DNA of 9,192 nt, taken from positions 1 through 9,192 of the forward strand of contig JAHDEQ010000175.1 in the NCBI GenBank assembly GCA_020628755.1. Reading direction: 5' to 3'. A program made the translations under genes and the position numbers. This document shows, piece after piece, positions 1 through 6,659 of the stretch; positions within the stretch are counted from its first letter, which is position 1, and each line of letters opens with the position of its first letter. Under the pieces are notes generated by a model. That model had not been told where the DNA came from. It made no database searches and saw only the letters and a list, made by a program, of their open reading frames with translations. The DNA comes from Saprospiraceae bacterium. GTDB taxonomy: Bacteria > Bacteroidota > Bacteroidia > Chitinophagales > Saprospiraceae.

Positions 1-2
1 TG

Positions 3-824
3 CCCAATACGCAAGCCTATCTTTTTGACATGAAACAAATCAATGATGATTTGTTTGAGTTTTCTTATCCTAAATATTTGACTTCGTTTAATCCAAGAGG
101 TTACAATAATCAACCTTATTTTATGAATGAACGGGTTTTGTACCTCACCGTTCAGGAGAAAAGTGCTGACCAAACGGACATTTATTCGCTTGATTTGTAT
201 CGGAAATTTAAAACGAGAATAACCAAGACACCCGATAGTGAATACTCTCCAACTCTAGTTCCCAATAGTACTTCTTTTACGTGTATTCGTGAAGAAAATG
301 ATGGTAAAAAAACGCAACGACTTTGGCAATTTCCGATGGATCGCAAAAACAATGGTTCTCGTGTGCTGCAAATGACCGAAATTGGTTATCACTGCTGGCT
401 TTCGCCAGAAGATTTGGCTTTGTTTGTGGTGGGCGAACCACATATTTTGATGTTGTACAATACCCGTACCGAGGAAGTTTCGACTTTGGATACCAATATA
501 GGACGTTCCTTGCAACAATTTCCTAATGGCAATTTGGCTTACCTTAAAAAGGAATCAACGAGTACTTGGTACATCAAACAAATAGAAGTGCAAAGCGGTC
601 GTTCTAATATCGTAGTGGAAAGTTTGAAAGGAAGTGAAGATTTTATCGTGGCTAGTGATGGAACTATCTTTTCGGGCAAAGGCAGTAAATTGTATAAATA
701 TAATCCTGCATTTGATTCGGAATGGATTGAGATTGGCGATTTTAGTGCTTATAATATCAGAAATATAACTCGCCTTGCTTATAATAATAATCGAAAACTT
801 GTACTGATTGATAAAAAATCGTAA
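3..824 (+). CDS. Beta-propeller (TolB/PD40-like) protein, 5' end outside window
   Basis: The reading frame is open to the left edge. Nine residues before the first ATG (position 30) read PNTQAYLFD, which looks like a propeller strand rather than a leader, so the true start and probably a signal peptide lie upstream. Visible from that ATG are repeated blade-like strands (IYSLDLYRKF, RLWQFPMDRK, ILMLYNTRTE, KLYKYNPAF) and the motifs SEYSPT, IGYHCWLS and NIGRSLQQFPNG. I associate these with a Bacteroidota family of WD40-like beta-propeller (PD40) proteins, usually exported. No catalytic residues are visible; propellers of this kind commonly act as binding scaffolds, and the ligand here is unknown. 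The gene ends at TAA 822-824, directly before a strong hairpin, and converges on the minus-strand gene ending at 890. The fold is fairly sure; the function is not known. Confidence 0.85.
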   Translation, partial: PNTQAYLFDMKQINDDLFEFSYPKYLTSFNPRGYNNQPYFMNERVLYLTVQEKSADQTDIYSLDLYRKFKTRITKTPDSEYSPTLVPNSTSFTCIREENDGKKTQRLWQFPMDRKNNGSRVLQMTEIGYHCWLSPEDLALFVVGEPHILMLYNTRTEEVSTLDTNIGRSLQQFPNGNLAYLKKESTSTWYIKQIEVQSGRSNIVVESLKGSEDFIVASDGTIFSGKGSKLYKYNPAFDSEWIEIGDFSAYNIRNITRLAYNNNRKLVLIDKKS

Positions 825-830
825 AAACGC

Positions 831-864
831 AAGCAGGAAGGCAATGGTAATTGCCTTCCTGCTT
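831..864. terminator. Bidirectional intrinsic terminator between convergent genes
   Basis: A perfect 14-bp stem (831-844 with 851-864, arm AAGCAGGAAGGCAA) closes a six-base loop that can tighten to GGTA. It begins seven bases after the stop of the beta-propeller gene. Read on the minus strand it is followed by GCGTTTTTAC, a short U tract, so it can also terminate the minus-strand gene ending at 890. On the plus strand the U tract is poor (TAGCTTATTTG). Confidence 0.88.
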
Positions 865-889
865 TAGCTTATTTGTTCTATGAAAAATC

Positions 890-1336
890 TTAGAACAAGT
901 CTTTTACTTTATTCAACATACCGCCAACGCCTCCAGCGTTTCCGCCTAGCATACCTGCGATATTGTTCAAATCAAAAGCAGAATCTGCCTCCTCTTTAGA
1001 TTCAAATTTTTCTCTCAAACCGCTAATCAAATCAGTTGTAGTACTAGCAGCTTCTGATTGAGCATCTTCGGCAGACATACCTTTGTTTTGAAGAATACCC
1101 ATCATCTTGCTTTGTACTTCTTGGAAGATACCGTTATTCTCCATGCTTGCACCACCGCTTGTAAAAAGGTCAGTGATTTGGCTCATGCCACCACCAGCAA
1201 TTTGGCTTTTTACAATATCCATTAAAGCGTTTGAACCTGCCTCAGCAGCTTCATTGGTTTCGCTTGCGCCAAGGGCATTGCTCATCATCTTGCTGGCCAT
1301 GCGTTGCATTGCCATTGCTTTTAGTTGTTCTAACAT
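890..1336 (-). CDS. Met/Ala/Gly-rich DUF937-like small protein
   Basis: 148 residues from ATG 1336 to TAA 890. There is no signal peptide or membrane helix. The protein is predicted helical with Gly-rich turns (GGG 48-50, GGNAGGVGG 131-139) and an N-terminal MLEQLKAMAM helix. Its arrangement, an N-terminal helix, a central stretch resembling IFQEVQSKMMGILQNKGMS followed by a DAQSEAAS segment, and a Gly-rich tail ending LNKVKDLF, resembles small Bacteroidota proteins of the DUF937/YidB type, whose function is unknown. Composition is unusual: 14 Met, and no Pro, Cys, Trp, His or Tyr. It lies 123 bases after the DUF6428-like gene on the same strand, with a promoter-like site and dyad between them, so it is probably its own unit. 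It ends at a shared bidirectional terminator. The coding call is firm; the family assignment is moderate. Confidence 0.82.
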   Translation of the reverse strand: MLEQLKAMAMQRMASKMMSNALGASETNEAAEAGSNALMDIVKSQIAGGGMSQITDLFTSGGASMENNGIFQEVQSKMMGILQNKGMSAEDAQSEAASTTTDLISGLREKFESKEEADSAFDLNNIAGMLGGNAGGVGGMLNKVKDLF

Positions 1337-1363
1337 TGTTATTCAATTTTTGAAATGTGAAAA

Positions 1364-1402
1364 ATTATAGCGTTTTCCAAACACTATTTTTAGGACGCTA
1401 TA
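1364..1402 (-). promoter_or_regulatory. Candidate promoter/operator dyad upstream of the DUF937-like gene
   Basis: A perfect 8-bp inverted repeat, TATAGCGT (1366-1373) and ACGCTATA (1395-1402), is separated by 21 bases, giving about 29 bp between half-site centres. On the minus strand one half-site overlaps a -10-like TATAAT (1369-1364), about 28 bases before the start codon at 1336. I see no convincing -35 or -33 element. Overlap of a dyad with a -10 is what a dimeric repressor site would look like, but this is inference. Confidence 0.35.
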
Positions 1403-1459
1403 CTTGGTGAACGTCACATAGAAAGCAAGAGTTACACAATTAAAATATTCTTAATATTA

Positions 1460-1927
1460 TTAGCAACAACCTGAGTTGGGATCACAGCTATTCCCGACAA
1501 TCATATTGGACAAGTCCAATTGTTCCTTGGTTTGTGGTATGGCACAATTTTCTCGTGCTAAACAATCGGTATGTTTAGAAGTCAGTTGAAAGGAATCGTT
1601 GAAATAATCCAAAGCATATTTTCCGATGGTTGCTCCTTGATATTCTACTTCAATGGTTAAATCACCAATTCCCAATCGCTTTTCAGACAATTCTATAATA
1701 TGAGCCAATTTTTCAGGATGCAGACGATGATTGTAATCATCGGCACTCCACAATTGGAAATTGACCACTTCTTCTTTTCGCTCCGTTCCACCGCAATCAA
1801 TAAAGTGCTTGCTGACTTTGCCGACTTCGGTCACATGAAAATGTTCGGGCACTAGAGAACCATCAGGCAAAGTAAATTTGATGGTCGGTAATTTTTGGAG
1901 GATTGATTTTAATTCGGATAGTTTCAT
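1460..1927 (-). CDS. DUF6428-like protein with Cys-rich C-terminus
   Basis: 155 residues from ATG 1927 (MKLSELKSIL) to TAA 1460. A longer frame from TTG 1951 adds eight residues, but that codon lies inside the terminator hairpin of secDF and the family typically begins MKLSE, so I chose the ATG. Motifs include LPDGSLVPEHFHVTEVG, a HFIDCGGTER segment (residues 41-50), VVNFQLWSADDY, and EVEYQGATIGKYALDYF. Cysteines are at 45, 122, 128, 148, 154 and 155, with a SGCC tail. The pattern matches the DUF6428 family of Bacteroidota. From memory, such genes often sit with ArsR regulators and arsenate-resistance genes; none are in this window. The His/Cys content suggests metal, metalloid or redox binding, which is inference. 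No signal peptide is seen, so it is probably cytoplasmic. Confidence 0.85.
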   Translation of the reverse strand: MKLSELKSILQKLPTIKFTLPDGSLVPEHFHVTEVGKVSKHFIDCGGTERKEEVVNFQLWSADDYNHRLHPEKLAHIIELSEKRLGIGDLTIEVEYQGATIGKYALDYFNDSFQLTSKHTDCLARENCAIPQTKEQLDLSNMIVGNSCDPNSGCC

Positions 1928-1948
1928 GATAAGTTTTATATTAAAACA

Positions 1949-1985
1949 CAAAACGCTTTCTCGAAGTTTTCGAGAAAGCGTTTTG
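1949..1985 (-). terminator. Intrinsic terminator of secDF, directly before the next start
   Basis: A perfect 17-bp inverted repeat (1949-1965 with 1969-1985, core ACGCTTTCTCGAA) has a three-base loop. On the minus strand the stem ends in TTTTG, then TGTTTTAATAT. It begins 24 bases after the secDF stop and finishes only 21 bases before the ATG of the DUF6428-like gene, so any transcript arriving from secDF carries this hairpin in that gene's leader. Confidence 0.9.
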
Positions 1986-2009
1986 ATAAAAAATTTATTT
2001 ACACTTTAA

Positions 2010-5000
2010 TTACGATGCTGTACGGGCAGCACGTGAAAAGCTCTTCTTCTTATTTTGAGTGGTTGCTTTTGGTTTCAAGTCATCCGTCAAGTCAGCCATA
2101 ACTGGCGTTGCAACGAAGATAGATGAATAAGTACCTACTAAAATACCTACCAATAAAGCAAAGGCAAATCCTTTGATACTTCCACTACCAAAAATGAATA
2201 ATACAAAGACTACAAATAAAGTAGTAACAGAAGTAATCACTGTACGAGAAACCGTACTGTTGATTGCCATATTGATGATTTCGTCTTTGGTCTTACCAAC
2301 ATAAGTTCCCATAAACTCACGAATACGATCAAATACAACCACTGTATCGTTAATCGAGTAACCAATAACCGTGAGCAAGGCTGCGATAAAGGCTTGGTCA
2401 ATCTCTAATGAAAATGGTAAAATACCATGAAAAATAGAGAACAAAGACAAGACAATCATCGTATCGTGCGCCAATGCTGCAACCGCACCCATTGAGTATT
2501 GCCATTTGTTAAATCGAATAAAGATGTATGCAAAAATCGCTAATAAAGCGAATATAGTCGCATAACGTGCACTCTTCGAAATATCATCGGCAATGGTAGG
2601 GCCTACCTTGCTGGAACTGATAACGTGCGTTCCTACACCGTCAGGACTTTTAAATTGGTTGGCATTGATTTTACCACCTGCAATGCCATTGATACCTTCG
2701 TATAATTTAGCCATCACTCGGTCAGCAGCATCACTTTCCGTATCATCAATCAAATATGAAGTTGTGATATTGAACGTATTATCTGTGTCAACTGCTTTTA
2801 CGATTGGAGCTGCACCAAAAGGTGCAGTCAAGGCTTGGCGAATTGCTTCGTTATCTACATCAACTCCTTCTGCAAATTGTACATTATAAGAATATCCACC
2901 TTTGAAATCAACGCCTAACTCAAAGCCTCTTGCTATCATAGAGACAATTCCTAAGGCAATAATTCCAAGTGAAATGGCATAAGCCATTTTGCGTTTGCCT
3001 AACCAATCGTAATTTACATTAGCGAAAGCATTTTTAGAAGCTCCTGTCCAGAACGTCAATTCATTGCCTTTTCCAACCCACCAGTCAATCATCATTCGAC
3101 CAACTAATACGGCTGTAAACACAGAAGAAATTACACCAATTGCTAATACAACAGCAAAACCTTTGATAGGGCCAAGTCCGAAGTAAATCAAAATACCTGC
3201 TACCAAAAGCGTCGTAACGTTGGCATCAATAATAGCGGAGTAAGAATTGGCAAAACCATCTTGAATCGCCATTAGTAAAGACTTGCCTTCTCGCAATTCT
3301 TCACGAATACGTTCATAGATGATTACGTTGGCATCAACGGCCATACCAATTGTGAGGATGATACCTGCAATACCTGGCAAAGTCAAAACTGTACCAAAGG
3401 AAGCCAAAGCTCCCAATACAAAGACAATGTTTAACAACAAAGCAATGATTGAAATGATACCACCTGAACCATAGTAGAATGCCATAAACAATAACAATAA
3501 TCCCATACCAACCATCAAGGAAGTCAAAGAACGAGAGATATTTTGAGCACCTAAAGATGGGCCTACTAATGATTCTTGGATGATTTCGGTACGAGCAGGT
3601 AACTTACCGACTTGTAAAATATTGGATAAATCTTTTCCTTCTTGTAAAGAGAAATTTCCTGTGATAGAAGAACGACCTCCTGCAATAGCTTGACGTACAC
3701 TTGGTGCCGAAACAACCTCATCATCCAACACAATGGCAATCTCACGATTGCCATCTGCAGACGCTTTTTGAGTGAGTTGATACCATTTTTGAGCACCTTT
3801 TTGGTTCATTTCTAAAGAAACTTGAACCTCACCCGATTGTGGATCAGGACTAGCAGAAGCATCTGTTACGGATTCTCCATCAAGCGGCGCAACATCTTTA
3901 CGTCCATCTTTTTTGATAACATAAAGCTCATAAGTGTCTTCAGCTATTCCATTGTCTTCGGTTACTTTAATAGGATCTTTAGCCCATAAAAACTTAACAT
4001 CTTGTGGGAAAAGATTTTTAATATCGTCTCTATCCAAATACTCAGAAATGGCTTTGCGCTGATTGCGAGCTGCATAACCAATCACAGCAGGTGAGAAAGA
4101 ACCTGTTGTATTAAGATTTAATTTTGATAATAAAGGTCCACCGCTTCCAGCAAGCGCATTGTCCACCTCTACGGTGTCAACCGTATAGCGTGAGCTATCA
4201 ATATTACCCAAATCATCCGTAAAAGTATATAGTGTATCCAGACGAATATCTTTTTGATTTAAAGTAGCTTCGTCTGCACCTTCATTTAGTTTTTTCAAAC
4301 GAGAATCCGCCGAGCTAAATGCAGATAAAATTCCTGCATCTGCATTGCGATAGACATTCCAAAACTCCAATTTGGCAGCAGCCGAAAGGAAATTTCTGGC
4401 TCGTTCTGGATTATCAATACCTGGCAATTCTACCAAAATCAAATCACGAGCAGCATCCAAAGAAATATTTGGTTGTACCACACCTAATTTATCAATACGT
4501 TCTTTGAGCCGTTTAAAGGTCAAATCAACCGTTTCGTTGGCTTTTTCACGAATAACTCGTGCCATTTCGCCATCCGAAGTACTACTATTGATTTCATCAC
4601 GGAGTGCCTCGTTACGAATAAAAATGGAATTCATTTTTTTGCCCTCTGCAACATCATCCCAAGCATTCGCAAACAATGATACATAATTGTCCTGTGCACT
4701 TTGCTGTGCTACACTTGCATTTTCTAATGCTTGCAAAAATTTAGGATCATTGCTATCATTGGCCAAAGCCTTGATAAAATCCTTTAAATCCACTTGCAAA
4801 ACCACACTCATACCACCTTTGAGGTCAAGCCCCAAAGCCAATTGGCGTTGTTTGAGTTCTTGATAGGTGAATTTTTTCAAAAGAGGAATACTAAATACGA
4901 CCTCACTTGACATCGAATCCAAAAAATTGGAGCGATAGAGTTTTTGTTGCGTCGTTTTGTCTGGGCCTTCTGCCATTGCAGCTACACGTTGCATAGCGTA

Positions 5001-5114
5001 GTTGTCTGCATCATTCTCCACTCGGTTCGTTGGAAAAATATACATCAACTGTATCACACATACAATCAACATAACTGCTAGAAAAAACTTAATAAGTCCT
5101 TTACCTTGTTGCAT
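2010..5114 (-). CDS. secDF: Fused protein-export membrane protein SecDF
   Basis: 1034 residues from ATG 5114. SecDF works with the SecYEG translocon and uses the proton gradient to help pull secreted proteins across the inner membrane. Visible in order: TM1 (about 8-27); SecD motif GLDLKGG (95-101); periplasmic P1 region (about 110-520, including RLKERIDKLGVVQP); five SecD helices (about 530-675) with GMAVDANVIIYERIREE (590-606) and GPIKGFA (648-654); the SecF start (GVDFKGG, 734-740); SecF helices (about 850-1005) with GYSINDTVVVFDRIREF (918-934), STVSRTVITSVTTL (953-966) and SGSIKGFAF. By motif position, Asp594, Asp923 and Arg957 correspond to the charged residues tied to proton transport in Thermus SecDF. 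The fusion is usual for Bacteroidota and the length is near normal. The tail is Lys-rich. It stands alone here: no yajC is adjacent. Confidence 0.98.
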   Translation of the reverse strand: MQQGKGLIKFFLAVMLIVCVIQLMYIFPTNRVENDADNYAMQRVAAMAEGPDKTTQQKLYRSNFLDSMSSEVVFSIPLLKKFTYQELKQRQLALGLDLKGGMSVVLQVDLKDFIKALANDSNDPKFLQALENASVAQQSAQDNYVSLFANAWDDVAEGKKMNSIFIRNEALRDEINSSTSDGEMARVIREKANETVDLTFKRLKERIDKLGVVQPNISLDAARDLILVELPGIDNPERARNFLSAAAKLEFWNVYRNADAGILSAFSSADSRLKKLNEGADEATLNQKDIRLDTLYTFTDDLGNIDSSRYTVDTVEVDNALAGSGGPLLSKLNLNTTGSFSPAVIGYAARNQRKAISEYLDRDDIKNLFPQDVKFLWAKDPIKVTEDNGIAEDTYELYVIKKDGRKDVAPLDGESVTDASASPDPQSGEVQVSLEMNQKGAQKWYQLTQKASADGNREIAIVLDDEVVSAPSVRQAIAGGRSSITGNFSLQEGKDLSNILQVGKLPARTEIIQESLVGPSLGAQNISRSLTSLMVGMGLLLLFMAFYYGSGGIISIIALLLNIVFVLGALASFGTVLTLPGIAGIILTIGMAVDANVIIYERIREELREGKSLLMAIQDGFANSYSAIIDANVTTLLVAGILIYFGLGPIKGFAVVLAIGVISSVFTAVLVGRMMIDWWVGKGNELTFWTGASKNAFANVNYDWLGKRKMAYAISLGIIALGIVSMIARGFELGVDFKGGYSYNVQFAEGVDVDNEAIRQALTAPFGAAPIVKAVDTDNTFNITTSYLIDDTESDAADRVMAKLYEGINGIAGGKINANQFKSPDGVGTHVISSSKVGPTIADDISKSARYATIFALLAIFAYIFIRFNKWQYSMGAVAALAHDTMIVLSLFSIFHGILPFSLEIDQAFIAALLTVIGYSINDTVVVFDRIREFMGTYVGKTKDEIINMAINSTVSRTVITSVTTLFVVFVLFIFGSGSIKGFAFALLVGILVGTYSSIFVATPVMADLTDDLKPKATTQNKKKSFSRAARTAS

Positions 5115-5175
5115 TTTATAAAAATTTAGAAATTTAAGATTTATCGAGAACGTACAGCTCTCTCATAATTTTAGA

Positions 5176-5183
5176 CAAATATA
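5176..5183 (-). promoter_or_regulatory. Candidate -7 element for secDF
   Basis: The minus strand reads TATATTTG, a full match to the Bacteroidota -7 consensus TAnnTTTG, about 61 bases before the secDF start codon. I see no TTG-type -33 element at the expected distance, so this is only half a promoter by sequence. Confidence 0.4.
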
Positions 5184-5270
5184 TAGGTTTTATCGAATAG
5201 GTATCTAGTTTGTTACTTTGTTATACTTATATTATTGTTGCAATGTGTTATATGATACGCTGTACCGATG

Positions 5271-5331
5271 TGTTTGCGTGTTTGCGTATCTAGGTGTGAA
5301 TATCATAAACACGAAACCACATAGACACCTA
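5271..5331. repeat. Short tandem and inverted repeats in the divergent region
   Basis: An 8-bp unit TGTTTGCG occurs twice in tandem (5271-5278, 5279-5286). Just beyond it is a perfect 7-bp inverted repeat, TAGGTGT (5291-5297) and ACACCTA (5325-5331), with 27 bases between the arms. No T tract follows. The patch lies between the two outward promoter-like sites and could be a regulator-binding region or a remnant of a dispersed repeat; neither is shown. Confidence 0.4.
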
Positions 5332-5344
5332 AACACAAATAAAG

Positions 5345-5376
5345 TTTGAAAATAACAACAAAGTATTATATGTTTG
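5345..5376 (+). promoter_or_regulatory. Bacteroidota-type promoter for the kbp-like gene
   Basis: TTTG at 5345-5348 and TATGTTTG at 5369-5376 are separated by exactly 20 bases, matching the -33 TTTG / -7 TAnnTTTG architecture. Transcription would begin near 5383, giving a leader of about 100 bases before the ATG at 5487. This is the best promoter match in the window. Confidence 0.65.
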
Positions 5377-5486
5377 CAACAATCAAACAGGGTAAATACG
5401 TTATCTCTGTAAAATGGTTTGAAAACATAAATTGATTTCTACACCATTACTATAATTATCAATTCTAAAAATTTAAAAACAATACA

Positions 5487-5990
5487 ATGGGATTATTTTC
5501 CTTTCTAAAAGAAGCTGGTGCTAAACTATTAAACCGAAAAGAAGACGCACCTAAGGTAGAAGTGCCTACTGTCAATACTACAGAAGTAGATCATTCAGAA
5601 GTGTTGCGTCACCAAAAAATGATGCTCCTCCGAGGAGTTGTCAATAGCCTAAGACTAGACATTCGCAATTTTGAAGTTGATTTGAATGGTGATAAAGTTA
5701 CCGTTTATGGTGCTGTGGACACGCAGGCCGAAAAAGAAAAAGTTGTGCTTGCACTCGGCAACGTGGCAGGAATTGCTACTGTTGATGACAGAATTAGTGT
5801 AACTAATCCTGAGCCTGTTGCTCAGTTTCATACGGTCGAAAAAGGAGATTCTCTCTCTAAGATTGCTAAGTCTTATTATGGCGACCCAATGAAATATCCT
5901 GTGATTTTTGAAGCTAACAAACCCATGTTGACCGACCCTAACAAAATTTACCCTGGTCAATTGTTGCGCATTCCAAATTTACAGGCCTAA
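5487..5990 (+). CDS. kbp: BON-LysM protein resembling potassium-binding Kbp (YgaU)
   Basis: 167 residues from ATG 5487, ending in double stops (TAA TAA). Order: an N-terminal helix MGLFSFLKEAGAKL (1-14), much like the start of E. coli Kbp; a charged linker (15-40); a BON domain (about 44-106, with VTVYGAVDTQAEKEKV and GIATVDDRI); and a LysM domain (about 114-164, FHTVEKGDSLSKIAKSYYGD and IYPGQLLRIPN). E. coli Kbp (149 residues, same order) is a cytoplasmic potassium-binding protein whose conformation changes with potassium. No signal peptide is present here, which agrees with a cytoplasmic role rather than cell-wall binding. The gene has its own promoter-like site, and 12 bases after its stop begins a palindromic element. 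Orthology is inferred from architecture and the N-terminus; potassium binding itself is not visible in sequence. Confidence 0.9.
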   Translation: MGLFSFLKEAGAKLLNRKEDAPKVEVPTVNTTEVDHSEVLRHQKMMLLRGVVNSLRLDIRNFEVDLNGDKVTVYGAVDTQAEKEKVVLALGNVAGIATVDDRISVTNPEPVAQFHTVEKGDSLSKIAKSYYGDPMKYPVIFEANKPMLTDPNKIYPGQLLRIPNLQA

Positions 5991-6012
5991 TAATTTTTTT
6001 CCTTCTTTGACA

Positions 6013-6034
6013 AACCTGCCTGCGCAGGCAGGTT
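6013..6034. repeat. Perfect 22-bp palindrome
   Basis: AACCTGCCTGC followed immediately by its reverse complement, without any spacer. It is strikingly GC-rich for the surrounding AT-rich DNA and sits in the left arm of the nested inverted-repeat element. Palindromes of this CCTGCCTGC type occur, from memory, as dispersed intergenic repeats in several bacterial groups; only one copy is in this window. Confidence 0.85.
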
Positions 6035-6086
6035 CCGTGTTCCGTTCAAAATAAAAGAGAGAACGACCGTAGGAAGTAAACGATTT

Positions 6087-6094
6087 TAGATTTG
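6087..6094 (+). promoter_or_regulatory. Possible -7 element within the palindromic element
   Basis: TAGATTTG matches TAnnTTTG fully and points at the DUF1573 gene, about 102 bases before its ATG. No TTG-type -33 element is found 19-21 bases upstream, and a transcript from here would have to pass the hairpin at 6145-6179. Weak support. Confidence 0.25.
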
Positions 6095-6144
6095 AATGGA
6101 AATATTTTCACGGAAAAAGTCAAAGAACCACTTTTTTAAAGTAG

Positions 6145-6181
6145 AAATCAGGAAATGTAAGTTATTCATTTCCTGATTTTT
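6145..6181 (+). terminator. Intrinsic terminator directly before the DUF1573 gene
   Basis: A perfect 13-bp stem, AAATCAGGAAATG (6145-6157) with CATTTCCTGATTT (6167-6179), closes a nine-base loop and runs into a five-T tract (6177-6181). It is about 155 bases after the kbp-like stop and only 14 bases before the next ATG, so it either ends the kbp transcript or is part of the leader of the DUF1573 gene. Confidence 0.8.
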
Positions 6182-6195
6182 CATTTTAGCTTCTT

Positions 6196-6657
6196 ATGAA
6201 GAAAAACTGGACTTTCTTATATATTACTCTTTGCCTTTCAGTCGGTCTCCTTGCTTGCAAAAGCAAGCAAGAAATCGCCAAAGCCAATCGTACCAATGTT
6301 GACCCTCAAGAAGTCGAAACCAATCGTGCTATTCCTAAAATGACTTTTGACAAAGTGTTACATGATTTTGGAAAGGTCAAAAAAGGCGAAAAAAAAGAAG
6401 TCACTTTTCATTATACCAATACTGGAGAAGCCGATTTGGAAATCGAAATTGTAACTTCTTGCAATTGCACTACACTCGACTACTCTATCGAGCCTTTGCC
6501 GCCAGGCGGTAAAGACAGCATTCGCTTGGTTTTTGATAGTTCCGAAAAAGATGAATCTGAAACCATAGACGTTACCATCATTCTGAAAAATATCAACCCC
6601 GAAAATGGTTATCCCATCGTCGAAGAAGTAAAATACAAGTTTGAGTTGGTGCAATAG
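6196..6657 (+). CDS. DUF1573 lipoprotein
   Basis: 153 residues from ATG 6196. The N-terminus is a lipoprotein signal: MKKNW, a hydrophobic stretch (6-20), then a lipobox LLAC with Cys21, followed by Lys and Ser. A charged linker (22-47) leads to a DUF1573 domain (about 49-150): FDKVLHDFGKVKKGEKKEV (51-69), FHYTNTGEADLEI, SCNCTT (88-93) and PLPPGGKDSI (100-109), where the CxC and PPGG positions match the family's conserved core. DUF1573 proteins have an immunoglobulin-like beta fold and are abundant in Bacteroidota; their function is unknown. It should be anchored in the envelope membrane, probably facing the periplasm. The membrane-protein gene downstream has its own promoter-like site, so a shared operon is not required. 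Confidence 0.93.
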   Translation: MKKNWTFLYITLCLSVGLLACKSKQEIAKANRTNVDPQEVETNRAIPKMTFDKVLHDFGKVKKGEKKEVTFHYTNTGEADLEIEIVTSCNCTTLDYSIEPLPPGGKDSIRLVFDSSEKDESETIDVTIILKNINPENGYPIVEEVKYKFELVQ

Positions 6658-6659
6658 CT

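Larger units (their letters stand above)
5115..5486. other. 372-base divergent intergenic region
   Basis: No gene is supported here. The region is AT-rich and holds a -7-like site for secDF (minus strand, 5176-5183), a full promoter-like pair for the kbp-like gene (5345-5376), and a short GC-richer patch (about 5255-5335) with repeats described separately. Neither start codon has a Shine-Dalgarno sequence; both have A/T-rich leaders, as is usual in Bacteroidota. Confidence 0.7.
6003..6127. mobile_element. 125-base nested inverted-repeat element (MITE- or REP-like)
   Basis: The outer arms TTCTTTGAC (6003-6011) and GTCAAAGAA (6119-6127) match perfectly. Inside them TTCCGTG (6033-6039) pairs with CACGGAA (6109-6115), then TTCCGTTCAAA (6040-6050) pairs with TTTGAATGGAA (6091-6101) with one G-T pair, and TAAAA (6052-6056) with TTTTA (6084-6088). 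The left arm carries an 18-base palindromic block (6015-6032) absent from the right arm; the right arm has an extra ATATTTT (6102-6108). No ORF of use lies inside and no clear target duplication is seen. The whole can fold into one long hairpin on either strand. A non-autonomous palindromic element is the best reading; an elaborate transcript-end structure is the alternative. Confidence 0.55.

Noticed and set aside
1439..1460. AATATT-rich inverted repeat after the DUF6428-like gene
   Set aside because: Short, pure A/T pairing expected by chance in this composition.
1928..1951. TTG start extending the DUF6428-like protein by eight residues
   Set aside because: The codon is part of the terminator stem and the extension does not fit the expected MKLSE start.
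4319..4686. Two plus-strand open frames antisense to secDF
   Set aside because: They are shadows of the SecD coding sequence, without domain-like content or any regulatory signal.
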